Source: Pseudoscleropodium purum (taxonomy: Eukaryota > Streptophyta > Bryopsida > Hypnales > Brachytheciaceae). Taken from it: a stretch of 64,000 nt of DNA. Where the stretch lies: contig OZ017805.1 in NCBI GenBank assembly GCA_963969395.1, positions 1,550,001-1,614,000 on the forward strand, read 5' to 3'. Positions within the stretch are counted from its first letter, which is position 1. Each line of letters starts with the position of its first letter. A program made the position numbers and the translations under genes. A model generated the notes under the pieces. It saw only the letters and a program-made list of their open reading frames with translations. It made no database searches and was not told the DNA's origin. Shown here one piece after another: positions 12,005 to 24,289 of the stretch.

Positions 12005-12265
12005 GACCTGTGATTGCCCCTTTGGACCTACAGTCATCCCTTTGGACCCATGGTCCCCCCCTTCAAACTTGAACTAGCCCCCTGTTGGACCAGTGGTTGC
12101 CCTTTTTTGATGTGCTCTTATCTGTTGGATCCAAAAACACTCCCTAAGTCGCATATGCCCTATGTGAAGTCATCATGGAACCATGGTCGCCTTTAAGGCG
12201 ACACTGGATCGACAGAAGTTGCGCTGGATTGCCCCATATTATTGAAGGGGCAACCTCGGGTCGGA
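12005..12265. repeat. Short array of GGACCC-GTGGTCGCCC-type words
   Basis: Units such as CCTTTGGACCCATGGTC and GGTTGCCCTTTTT recur imperfectly. They match the word family at 7640-9075, so the two arrays may bound one older unit holding the gene relic at 9429-10995. Confidence 0.5.
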
Positions 12266-12538
12266 GGGCAAGTGGACTATAAAGCTAGACAGTGACAATT
12301 TGTTTTTCACCTTGCTCTGTTGACGAATTCTTATCTAGAACCTTCAAAAGAGGCTTCTTGCGTATGTTTAAGCCTTTGGAGGGCAACCACTTTACTTTAA
12401 GGGCTTTAGAAGAGTCCTTGAGGCAAATGACTTTGTCATAACTTCTTTCTTTTGGTCATTTCAATTGGTAAGTATTTTTTTGGGTAGATGACATTGAAGA
12501 TTCTCCATATGGCGGATTGAGATGTTCAAAGGGGGGTA

Positions 12539-13598
12539 TTGCTAAACAATATAAGAAGGGCTACAAAAGAATGGGACCCTTGGTTGCACTTAGAAGTAGT
12601 CAATGGATTAAGTGCAAACTCGAGATCATGTGTTTTTTGCGGTTGGACCAAAGTATTCATGCAGAAGAGGGCATTCATTCAATATGGATATGGTGGCTCA
12701 CCCACATCTGAGCATTATCCACAAATTCCTCATTCAATATTACAAAAGTTTCGAAAATGTAGGGGTATTGTTCCAAAAGAAATGGTTTGGGATGATTTAG
12801 AAGCGGCACATTCTGATCTTGATGTTCCAAATGTTGTTGAGTCCATTGTAAAGCCTATTGTGGTTGAGCCTGTCGATGAAGTTGGACCAAGTCAATCAAC
12901 ACCTATTAATCCAGATTCGATAGATTCCACACCGATAACAGTGGAAAGAAGGACGACTATGCCTCAAATTTCTCGTCAATGGAGTATGGATGAAGCATTA
13001 CAAGTGAAGGCTAGATAGAAGTTGGACAAGTTGTAGGCATCTTTTTTTTATGAAGCAAACATTGTATTCAACATTGTATGTCATCTGGCCTTTTTAAAAG
13101 TAGTGAAGGAAACATCAATCAATATACGAAGACCTCTATCAATCAATATGGAGCAACTATTTGTTCGGATGGTTGGTTTGATACCAACACTCATCCGCTT
13201 CTAAACGTAATGCTTGTTTGCACTGTAGGTGATATCTTTTAGAGATCGGTTGACACCATTGGAGAGAAGAAGGACATTGCATACATGACAAATATGATGG
13301 CAAAATACATTGAAGAAGTTGGACCTACAAATGTTGCCCAACTTTGTACAGACAATGCCTTAGTAATGATGGGACCTTGACAAGGTTGAAAGAAAAGTAT
13401 CCTTACATGTATATGCAAAGATGTACTGCACACATTTTGGATTTACTTGTAGAAGATTAGAGGAAGGATCCACGGGTGAAGCTTTTGGTGGGAAGATGTA
13501 AACAAATTGTGGTGTTCATAAAAAAATACTATCTTATTTTGGCTCTTTTTCGAAAGTACTCATCAAAGAAGTCATTGAGACTTCTTAGTTCTACACGC
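12539..13598 (+). pseudogene. hAT transposase pseudogene, N-terminal half (BED finger-like and DUF659-like)
   Basis: The translation begins with a Trp-containing segment followed by CVFC (near 12630), which resembles the start of a BED-type zinc finger. A linker follows, then the frame FFYEANIVFNIV (near 13045) and the series DGWFDTNTHPLLN, SVDTIGEKKD, EEVGPTNVAQLCTDNA. These match the conserved order of the DUF659 region in plant hAT transposases (first catalytic Asp region through the TDNA motif). Stop codons (several TAG/TGA) and frame changes show it is dead. It is cut exactly at 13598 by solo LTR 2, and the coding sequence resumes at 16869 after the duplicated CACGC. Confidence 0.8.
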
Positions 13599-16500
13599 TG
13601 TCGCAGCTTAAAATTTTGATTTTCTTAGTATACACCAAAATAGGAACGGAAACTAGCCATTAGGGAACCGAATCCGATAAGGTGGAGAAGGAAAACTCAA
13701 AATTAGCACGGAACGTGAAGTAGTGGGCCTCTTGGATCTAATCCGGTCAGGAGTAACTAACGACGGAAACGGAATGCAACACGGATTAGGTCTAGGACCG
13801 GATTATGATGGTGAACCGGATTCATGATGACCAAACTGGAAAGGGTCCAGAGACTATATAAGGAGGAGCCTTCACTGTTGCACCCCCTTTTAGAAACTCG
13901 AGCTTGAGCGCGCGTGGTCGAGTTTTCGCGTTTGTGTGCTGTAGGCTTTGATTCCGATTGAGATCGGAGAGAGAACGTGAGGAACGGGACGTGCGGCTAG
14001 GAGAGAGTGAGATAGATTGAAGGGGGAATGCCGCCGCTACGTAGGTCTAGACCAGCGAGTCCCTCTGGAGGCGAGGTAAAGCTCCGGAAAGTCATTCCGG
14101 TTATTCCCTCCACAGAGCCGGAAAAGTCTCAACTCATGGAGGATCTCACCTCTATGGGTTGCCTAGGGTTTGCCGAGAAACCCTGGGGTTTTAGGGAGGA
14201 GAGAATGGTCAAGGAACTCCTCGGAAAACTGTCCAACCAGTTTGACAACACCGTGAGAGGAACTCCCATCCGCTGGAACGAGGGAATGTGGAGAGGTGTT
14301 TACGGTTTACGGGCAGGAGGGTTAGGAATGGCAAACCGGAAGGATGAGTTTGTCCGAGGCAAGTTCCAGGGGGCCGTCAACCTGAAGGACGGATACGCGG
14401 TTGAGGATTGCGTGGATGACCGACACCGTCGGCTTCTGCAGTTCTTGGTTCCGGTCCTTCACCCGGAAAAGCCGACCAGGGTGACGATCACCCTTGGCAA
14501 CACGATTTTCGGTGCCCTAAGTGGTACCCGGAAAGTGGACTGGGCACGGATCATTTCCGATCTCGTGACCCAGCTCGTTAGTAGAGTTGGGAAGAAGAGG
14601 GCCAGTCTAGTGTGCCCTTACCTCTTCCACCTCTATCGGGAAAACCAAGTCCTCACCGACGCGGAGGAGAAGGTGTGGAGGACTCAAGAAGTCCTCCTGA
14701 AGTATGGGGAGTCGGAAACGGATGACGAGGCCGAATCCGATTCTGGTTCAGACCGGGAGTTGAGCGAGGAAGAGGAGGAGCCGATGCTGCCCATCAAGCG
14801 ACAGAAGTTGACGCCTCCAAACAAGCGCGGGACGCCTCCCGGTCACGACAAACCGGCCCCAGAAGAGAGACCGGAAGCCGAGAAGACCGTTTCCGGGGAA
14901 GACCCGGAAATGCAAGATCTGTTCAACGGTCTTATCAACCTCCTCTGCAACATCAGGGCGGATTGGGAGGTCAAGCACAGGACGCTTTCGGCGATCGGAA
15001 AGTTGGTAGATGCGCCACCGGACAGTAAGTTGGTGGAACAGGTAGCGGAGTGCATCACCAATCCGGAAGAGACCCGGAAATAGGAAGCGGAGATCCGCCG
15101 GTTGCAGGAGGAGGTAGACACCCTAAAGGCAACTCTCTTTGCCTATCAGGAAGACGTGACGGCCACCCGGGAGATGGCGGAGGAGACTCGGAAGATAGCC
15201 GAGCAGATCAAGGCGATCCTGGGAGAGACCGGAACGGCCGCCGCCAAAGCGAAGCTCTTCGACGAGAAGATCCACGAAGAGAAGAAACTATCCGGTTCCC
15301 GAATGGTCCGGATTCTCACCGACTTTGCTGAGCAGGTAGAGACGGCGATGATGGAGGGACGGAAGGCTGCGGATCGGATTGAGGAAAGCAGCCGGAAGCT
15401 CACTGGAGCAACGTGCTCCAAGGGGATACATCTTTCGGACCTCTCGCTACCGGATTCCTTTCCGGATGCGACCGTTCCGAAGGGTGGGAAGGATTGGACT
15501 CCCGAGTCCAAGAAGTCAGCACGGACTGAGAATCCGGGTATGAGACTGGATATTACAATCGACCTGGAGTCTTCACCCGGATCTAACCCTGCGGAGGGGG
15601 AACGGAACCGGAACTTGAGTGAAGTCTTTGAGGAGCTGGTTCCGGAGAGCGGAAGCCCGACAATAGGATCTAGGGTTGTAGAGTAGATAGGATTTTGATT
15701 TCAGTTAGGAGTAGGAGCGAATCCGGATCCGGATCCGACTCAACAGTATTAGGTCAGACCGGAAGTTAGATTAGGGTGGCGGCGGACCCCCACGGGTTTT
15801 CCGCTCCTTTTTGTGCTTTTAGGGTTTTTACCCTTTGTATATAAATCGGTTTCTGCGATGGGAACTGGGAGTCTTCATTTTGCAAATTTCTTGTACCTTT
15901 CTCTTCTCCTCATTGTGTGTCTCTCTCCAACGCGACAGGATTGTATGATGTGGAGTTAGGATAGTACGAGCCGATTTGCGAGTGATTTCTCCCCTTGGTG
16001 TTTCTTTTCCGATCCTAGGTGCAGGTGAGTAGGTATCGAAAAGTTGGGAGTGAACTTAGTTCCTCAGTACGTCTAGAGTTTGAGATTCCGGGTGAGAAAG
16101 CCGTTGTTAGGCTAGGCGGGTAGGGAGGGATTCCTTAGCTGCGCTAGAACTCCCGGGTGGGAAATCCGGTCGAGTGTCCAATCTTCTGTGAGGTCTTACT
16201 GCCTTAGTTGGTAAACGGAAGAACTTTAGTCGATGTTGGAACGGACGGGTGCACTTGTAACCACCTGTCTTCGCACGAATCGGAAGTAGCATCAAGGTCG
16301 TTGTAGTATGAGAGGGTCGAGTGTGGGGTCTTTGAGTGACCTACAACCCGGATTGCTATCTGGGTTGTTGTGAAGGACCAAACCGGATCCGGATTAGCTT
16401 AGGAGTTTAGGAAGTAGGATAGTGGGTCTTCAGCCACTATAAGTCACGGAAGGAGTGGTGGGCCTACCACTCTCAAAATTAAGCGGCGACCCCTCTGATG

Positions 16501-16868
16501 GTGAAACAGAGGCAAAACCAAACCGGATAGGATTACGGATACATGATGACCATCCGGACCGGATTGGTCAGGACGGATTTCCAGGACCGGAAGTTGTAAG
16601 ATCCTGGGATTTGGATATTTGCACAGATCGGATAGTTAGTAGGATCGGAAGAAGGAGTAATCCGGTCTATAGTTATCCGGTGTGGTGGTATTTCTGGTTC
16701 TAGATCTAAGACCGGAAAGTAAGATTGGGATACTGACTTAGCTTAACTGCTTAATAGAGCTAAATACTTCACAGGATCTCGTGGGTTCGATCTTTAGAGT
16801 CACTTAGTTATACTCTAGAGCGATTTTTGTGAGTATAATGGGGAATTGACCTGCCCTATGCTGCGACA
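13599..16868 (+). mobile_element. Solo LTR 2 (plus) of the long-LTR gypsy family
   Basis: The 3270-bp LTR has TGTCGCAGC and GCTGCGACA ends and a perfect 5-bp duplication CACGC (13594-13598 and 16869-16873). TATA boxes lie near 13855 (TATATAAGG, before the internal gene) and 15838-15846 (TATATAAAT, after it). It is more diverged from the complete element than solo LTR 1, so older. It splits a hAT transposase relic. Confidence 0.95.
14028..15686 (+). pseudogene. LTR-embedded ORF, copy in solo LTR 2, one nonsense codon
   Basis: ATG at 14028 opens the same protein as in the other LTRs (MPPLRRSRP start). The frame runs to a TAG at 15081-15083 and then continues in the same frame to 15686, so a single nonsense codon breaks an otherwise full-length gene. 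Intact copies have CAG at this place, a C-to-T change in a CAG context. The core, acidic stretch, KRQK cluster and helical tail are all present. Many substitutions against the intact copies have not shifted the frame, which fits past selection on the protein before this copy died. Confidence 0.85.
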
Positions 16869-19088
16869 CACGCTTTGCAGTTCACTTCCTCATGGTAGAC
16901 CATTTGGTAGAGTTCAAGTAAGCGTTGTACTTCATGTTGGGCGACAAGAAATTTACACCTTGTGAACAATCTTTGGCGTCCAGAAGAAATGGGTGAAATA
17001 TTGCACATTGAGTGCAAAATGTGCAAGAGGACATTCGTTCAAAAGCGTTTTGAATGGAATGTGATAATTTCAAGAATTTGATGGAACCAACACTTGTTGC
17101 TCTTATAGTGTTTGATGGCAAAGCCCCAACAATGCCTAATGCTTGGTTAGTAATGAAGAGCCTTCGACAACACATCCATTCTCTTGCGAGTATGCCATTT
17201 TTCCTAGATCTTGTGACTATGAGGAAGTTTGAGAAAAACTTTGAAGCTTGTTGGAAATTGATGCACACAAACTTGCATTATATAGGGGCACTACTAAACC
17301 TATATTTGCAAGATCTAGAAGACCTTCATAATGACGGGGACACCAAGCGAGCCTTGAATTGAGTCATATAGACGCTAGGTAGGTCACTGAAGGTAGATGT
17401 TCAAGAAGCAATGGCTGAATTGATTGAATTTTTTGAGAAGGCTCTTTTGACCCCTTAGTGGAGGCTCCCAATATCACCATGTATCCTACTCTACTACCTT
17501 ATTAGTGGTGGAATCAAGTGGGTGGTAATGCTCTTCCAAAAATAACAAAGAAAGTATTGTTGTTGATGTGCTCGACGTCATCATATGAGAGGAATTGGAG
17601 CATGTACTTGTTTTTGCACAGTAAAGTGCAAAATCGACTAACTTGGCTAAAGCAAAAGCATTGGTGTACATCTATACAAATAGCAAACTTAAACGTGAGA
17701 AACATGAGCAAAATCCAACTCTTTTCTATGAAAAATACCTTGTGGATGGTTTGATGAATGAAGAAAATGAGGAGCTAGTATCCTCAGGGTCGGAAGACTT
17801 CGACACTTCAACCTATGACCGTAGGCATGATAACGCTATTTTGGTAAAAGAGCGCTTGGATGGAAATCCCTGGGTTGCACTCATTTACCCTGAAGTAGAC
17901 AAAATTTGCCTTGCACGACGACCTTATCCAACTACATTTAGACATAGAAATATTGAGGTCAATCCCCCATAACCCCTAGAGTAGGTCATTCTCCGAGAGC
18001 AAATCATTTCCTTAGAGGAGGACATTCCTTTAGAGGAAGACATTGAGCATAGAGAAGAAAACCTAGTGCACCCTCCATCTTTTCATGTCTCTGCATAGAA
18101 TGTAGATCCAATTACCTATTCACCTCCAAGATGCCCAACCATTCCAAACACCAATAGTGAAGGTGTAAATATTCTAATGCCAATGGTTGAAGAGCCTACA
18201 AGATCTTCCATACCACTACCTTTGAATCCAAATGGAAGCAAGAATCTCTGAATTAATACACGCATTACCAGGGCAAGTGGAAGACAATAACAAAAAGTTC
18301 CCATGGAAAAAGTTGAAGATGTGGGACATTTGATTCATCTAGTACGTAGCACTGCGTCGATTCTAGTGGCTGCAATGACAAAATTGGGGGCAAACAATTC
18401 AAATGTGCCTATTAGCATACTTCTGAATTTAAATTGTATTGCGCCTTTGAATCAAAGAACACCGGTACATGTCGATATGGCACCCTTAACATCGCAACCG
18501 TCTTACTTCAGGCCACCAATTCATTATGGGCCAATGCAAACCGTGGATGAAGAAAAGCATGGCTCAACACTACCACCCACTCAATCAGGCACTCAACCTT
18601 CGTTGACGTCTAGTTCATCTATTCCTAGCTGAAACACCAACCAAAGTAGCACGTAGATGCAATAAAAAAGGGAAGAAACATATCTTGATGATAGAAGAGA
18701 AAAACCAACAAGATCCTAAACGGCCAAACAATGTTGTCCAACTGTTTTGTATTGGAGAGACCAACAGTACTGCCAACATTGGGCAAGGCAGTAGTAGAGG
18801 ACGTGGACGTGATCGTACTAGAGTACCTAATATCAATGGAACTAATAATGTAAACCAACGGCAAAAATGATTGGTGCCAATTCAAATCGGCGATATAGTT
18901 GATATGGAAGTGCGCAACTTGAACTTTGAGGTAGAACGTGAGATACGTTCAGTGCCAATCATACCTACATCAAGAGAAAATGGTGAGAATGCAACCAATG
19001 AAGACATCTGCAGAAAGTATGAGACAGATGACCCCACAGACCATGATGCTGATGAAGCATCAAATGATGACAATTACAAACTAGAATA
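16869..19088 (+). pseudogene. hAT transposase pseudogene, C-terminal half with dimerisation region
   Basis: Immediately after solo LTR 2 the coding sequence resumes with a TRFA...FLMVDHLVEFK pattern typical of the hAT catalytic core. Further on, GGNALPKITKKVLLLMCSTS, SYERNWS and HSKVQNRL (17520-17640) match the hAT C-terminal dimerisation domain, including its Ser/Glu/Arg/Asn/Trp signature. A frameshift near 17640 moves the frame to AKALVYIYTNSKLKREKH, the usual end of that domain. A Ser/Pro/Glu-rich tail then continues, with stops, to about 18632, and another short frame runs to 19089. The last part may belong to something else. Many in-frame stops make it inactive. Confidence 0.8.
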
Positions 19089-19089
19089 A

Positions 19090-21200
19090 TACAACTATAG
19101 AAGTCCGGGGATTCAAATAGTATTGGTTTTATTCTATATTTTAAGGTAAATGCCATTCTAGTTCAAATAGCAAAAAAATCAAATTAAATTAAATTTTTAT
19201 ATATAACCATAGGATCTTATAGTAGATTAATATGAAAATGTGTGGAAAAATTTCAAACACTTTGACCATACAAATTGCAAGATAAATGCGTTTAAAGTGC
19301 AAAAATCATACTTTTGGGTATAGTTGCAAACTAAGGTAGGAACACCTATAACCAATAGTGTACCCATAGTTTGATAGTAAAGTTTCTTTAAAGTGTCTCT
19401 AAGTGTACCTTGAAATTGTGTTGATACTTAATTATGGTTGATGAGCTCTGATTTTTTTAGATTTTGGTACTAGAATCGAAGCAAATTTTGAAGGTGTGGC
19501 CTTTAGAATGCCCAATGGAGTTCTACTTTGAAATTTTTTAGAAATTAGATGCCGTATCCAAAAATTCATTATTTTCAATTGCTAATATAAAAAAAAAATA
19601 TTCTAAAAAAGTTGCCTCAAACTGTGATGAATTGCTTAAATTGACAATTTTAGGTGTTCCTACTTTAGATTAAGTGACTATGAATCTTTTATAACTAAAA
19701 AAGTTTGCACTATAGATTTTGAATTAAAAAATTTTCATCATTCAAAATTGAATTGAAAAAAATTAAATATATAAAAGTTTAAAAAATAATGTGATTTTTT
19801 CTTAGAAAAAATTATTAAGTAGAAGAAGGTTTAGAGTAGAGGGAAAAACTAAACCATTAGTAGCTATATGGAGGATCTAAAATGCACTAATTTCAATAGT
19901 GGGATTATTTTAAAAGATCAAAGTTAATCATATAGAACTATTGTTTTTGAAAAAAATTGAAAATTGAGCCCAAAAAGAATCCTATACCTATTTTTGTTTT
20001 TTAAACTATAATTGCTTGCAAAACAAGATGCTCTATAAAATTCACATCATAAATCCAAATGAAACAAATAAAAGCATTCCATGTAGACAAAAATATAATA
20101 TAAAAAGAAAAAAAACTAAAATTTATTTCAAATTTTTGTAGATTTATTTGCCCGCCTAATTTGATTCTAGGCTTATTATAGTTATATGGTATAACTCTTA
20201 TTCCTAGGCACCAATTAAAGTAAAAGTTACATTCCTCCAAGTTAATCAAATTTTCGATCTTATAAAAGAATTTCAAAATGTTTCACTACAACTTGATATT
20301 ATAGGAACTTGTTCAAAATCCATCTTGCCTCCTACAAATACAACGATATTTTAGAGATTGAGGACAAAATGCATCTTCTTCAAATTTTCAATGGCAAATT
20401 CTTGGTAGGGAGAAATAAATCTCAATATTGTCTAAAATAAGATCTTGTAGAGTATTAACAAGTTGACATACTTATTACATTTTTAAATTATCAAAATTTC
20501 AATGGGAGAAGTATTTATAATTTTATTTAGGAAATGTAGTGAAATAGAAAACATGAGCAAGTATAATTTTTTCTTGATAAAAGGAATAGTAAAGATGAAA
20601 AAAAACTTTTTTTGGGACATTTCTAGTCCTTATTTTGCACAAAAAATTGAGTCTAGAAAACTGTTTTTTGAATTTATTTTTTCAGCAATTTAAAAAACAA
20701 AAGGTTCACTTTGGTGTGATTAAGAATACAAAATGATTAGAAAAATTTCTAAACTATATGCTAATAATATCAATGGTTGCATTTCAAAAATTGACCTGTA
20801 TATAAAAGAAATTAATTTGACAAGATCTAATTGGTTAGTTTGGCTTTCTACCCCCGTTTGTTTAAAAACATGTTTAAATTTGAAAGATTTTTTATATTCT
20901 CAGTTTCTAAAATTTAAAAAATACTACATTCAATAAAGATTCCAATACATTTAGGCATATGTAATAAAAATCATTATTCACCTTCTTATAATTTTTCTTC
21001 CTTGAAAGCTATGTTTTTAGCCTAGAAACTTGATCATCAACAATTGTTTAATATCTAAGAATCCAATGGTCAACATTTTCCATAATTAATTCTATGCATA
21101 CTTGAAAAAATAGTATTTATTTTTTTATGGTTAAAATTAAAAATTACAAGCAAATCAATTTATCAAAAAATATCAAATTGGGACAAATTCATTGAAAACC
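19090..21200. other. AT-rich spacer, no gene seen
   Basis: The region is very AT-rich, with scattered short open frames of low-complexity composition. I can support no gene, RNA or mobile element here. Confidence 0.5.
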
Positions 21201-21239
21201 TCCATTGTCAAAAATTTGTTCAGCCTTATAGTTAATATC

Positions 21240-22190
21240 TTGCCAATGTATTATTTATCAAGTGAATTTTAAAGTATAAAATATTTTAAAGTATAGATTT
21301 AAATATGAACTTCTCCATTTGATTTTTACTATTGTCCAAACATCCTCAACCATCTTCATTCCTTATTTACTATCTTTCATCTAAAATCTAAAAATGAGAT
21401 GGAAGAGATTTAATTTAGAACTTTTCCTTTAATTTGATTGATGCAAATACTAAAGAGTCATTTTATCAGTGTAGTATTTATCAAGTGAATTTTAAAATAT
21501 AAAATATTAGATATAGATTTAAGTAAAAACTTCTCCATTTGATTTTCTTTATTGTCCAAACATCCTCAATCATCCTCATTCCTTATTTACTATCTTCATC
21601 TAAAATCTAAAAATGAGACGGAAGAGATTTAATTTAGAACTTTTCGTTTAATTTGATTGATGCAATTACCAAAGAATCATTTTATTGGTGTATTATTTAT
21701 CAAGTGAATTTTAAAGTATAAAATATTGGATATAGATTTAAATAAAAACTTCTCCATTTGATTTTCTCTATTGTCCAAACATCCTCAATCATCCTCATTC
21801 TTTATTTACTATCTTCATCTAAAATTTAAAAATGAGAAAGGAAGACATTTAATTTAGAACTTTTCCTTTAATTTGATTGATACAATTACCAAAGAATCAT
21901 TTTATTGGTGTATTATTTATCAAGTGAATTTTAAAGTATAAAATATTGGATATAGATTTAAGTAAAAACTTCTCCATTTGATTTTCTCTATTATCTAAAC
22001 ATTCTCATCCTCATTCCTTCTTTACTATCTTCATCTAAAATTTAAAAAAGAGAAGGGGAGACATTTAATTTAGAACTTTTCCTTTAATTTGATTGATACA
22101 AATACCAAAGAGTCATTTTATTAGTGTAGTATTCATCAAATGGATTTTGAAGTACAAAATAATGAATGAGGATTTTGTTAAGAACTTCTC
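21240..22190. repeat. Tandem repeat with a period of about 220 bp, four units
   Basis: The phrase TTATCAAGTGAATTTTAAA recurs at 21255, 21478, 21697 and 21917, with a diverged fifth start near 22132; spacings are 223, 219, 220 and about 215 bp. Each unit also holds CTTCTCCATTTGATTTT and CATCCTCAATCATCCTCAT. The units are AT-rich and noncoding. Confidence 0.9.
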
Positions 22191-22199
22191 TATATTATT

Positions 22200-23260
22200 T
22201 TTTTTTGTTCTCTAGTAATCACAATCAAAGAAAAACTAACAACCATACTATAATATATTTCCTTGTCCACAAAATTTTACTTTTTGATTGGAGTTAGTGT
22301 CTTATCATTGAAAATATTAGTAAGAATAAATTCAATAAATAAAAATGTTACAATGTGATTGGAAGTCTTCTTGCGGTAAATTTAAAGTAATCCACTTTTT
22401 AATAGAGCTTTAATATTAAGCAAATGAGATTAGCTATGAAGATATTGAATTTGAATTCTATGCAAGTAAATTAAGTTACTTCACCTATCATGACAACTAT
22501 ATTTACATGTCTTGCAAATTAATGAAAATGTCATTCACGATAAGATAGACAAATCTACATCACAAAGTTTAGGACTGATGAATTGTTAGAAATTATTATG
22601 TAGTTACTATTTTTTCATGGGTGGGTATATTAACTTGCAAGTTATCGCATTGTTACAATGCACATGATTACTGTAAAGAATTGGCACTACTTTATAATAT
22701 GTATTAACCATGTGACTTTTAAATGTTAATCACAAGTGCATAAAAGACACAAATTATACACAAAAATTTATTATCTTTGTTGTGCATTTTATGTATGTTA
22801 AAATACTCAAAAAATACATGACAATAATGTCATTGCTATTTGCAATGTAATATTCTTATTAAACTATATCAATGTTCCAAAAACGAATATCATTTTAATT
22901 ATTAGTAATTTTTTTCTTTATCAAATTTCTTACATTCTATTTGTAAAAACCTGATTTAACTAAATCCATCTTTATTATAGGCCATCAAATTTTAGCTTGA
23001 ACAAACTCCATCAATAAGCTAACAAGAAACTTAATGACATAGAGAAGAAATTGAATCCATCAATGGGCCAACAAGAAACTTGATGATGTAAAGAAGAAAT
23101 GTTCACTACCCTTTGATGAAATTGATGTGTGGAGAGGTCCTTTATATACAAAAGTCCATTATTTGTTATGGCAAAGGATATGGGATAACTTGAAGATGAG
23201 AGCTTCAAGCTCATTATCAACTTATTGTAGTCGGTGTAGAAATTGTATTCAAAGTAGATG
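22200..23260. other. AT-rich spacer, no gene seen
   Basis: AT-rich sequence without a supported gene. A short duplicated phrase (CATCAATAAGCTAACAAGAAACTT and its near copy) occurs around 23008-23085. Confidence 0.45.
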
Positions 23261-23263
23261 TTC

Positions 23264-23588
23264 AGGCCTCATTTAGGCATAGTTAATCAACTTTTCTTTT
23301 TAAACTTTGAACTAAGAAAAGTTGTACAATGAAATTAAATTTCACTTACAAAAATCCGTTTGTGATTTAGAGATTTTTATAAAAATTTATGGAAAAAATT
23401 CAGAGACAAGTTTATAAATGTAAAAAAATTGTCCATTCCAACCTGTTTCTAAATTCTATCCATAACTTTTTATAAAAATCTCAAAATCACAAACAAATTT
23501 TTGGAGGTGGAATTTAGTTTCATTGGACAATTTTTCTTAGTTTAAAGTTTTTAAGAAAAAGTTGATTTATTATGCCTCAATGAGGTCT
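23264..23588. mobile_element. Foldback (MITE-like) element of about 325 bp
   Basis: The two arms are inverted copies. The left arm begins GGCCTCATTTAGGCAT and runs through AATCAACTTTTC and TTTGTGATTTAGAG; the right arm ends GAAAAAGTTGATTTATTATG and CCTCAATGAGGTC. About 130 bp at each side pair with some mismatches around a central spacer. No coding capacity is seen. No target duplication was confirmed, so the superfamily is open. Confidence 0.7.
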
Positions 23589-23589
23589 A

Positions 23590-24285
23590 AAGTGTGCTGA
23601 TTTTACAAAGTTAGCTTTTCAATTGATTTACAGTACTACGAAAGTTGTAAAAAATTAAAAAGAATGCAATGTTAGTGCAAGAACTATGCATGGACATGAA
23701 ATAGTGTGATTATTGCACTAACTTCATATGTCTTATATTAGCACTAATGTTGCATTAAGTTAGTCGCCTATCGCTAAACCACGGAAGTCATGCATATTTT
23801 GTTAAGCATAATTATCATTCAACTTTAGCACTTCATACTCAAATATCAATAACGTGCGCAAATTGCATAGTGCTAGTGAATGTTAATATCATGCGGTAAT
23901 AATATTTCTGAATGAACAAATGTAACATGAAAACAATGCTCGACAATAATCATACGATTACTATTGACAATTCATGACAAGAAAACTTTGTGAAGTATTA
24001 CCACCTTCCTTACTATTTTAAATGTCTTACATAGGACCTACTCCATCAAGGTTACATATTTTTCTAAGGTGAGTGCTTATTTTAAAAACCAAATTCAATT
24101 GTTAATATAATTTGCCACCAGAAATTCAAATTTCTACAAATTTTTGAAGTAATTTGTCTTTAAATACAAAACCACCTTACTATAGGATCCAATGATAAAA
24201 ATTCTATAAATAAGCCCTAATTTCCTTTCTATGTAGTTTATAGCACTTATATGTTTACTAATCAAAGATTGTCACATTACTTATC
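23590..24285. other. AT-rich spacer, no gene seen
   Basis: AT-rich noncoding sequence between the foldback element and the variable array. Nothing else is supported. Confidence 0.45.
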
Positions 24286-24289
24286 AACA

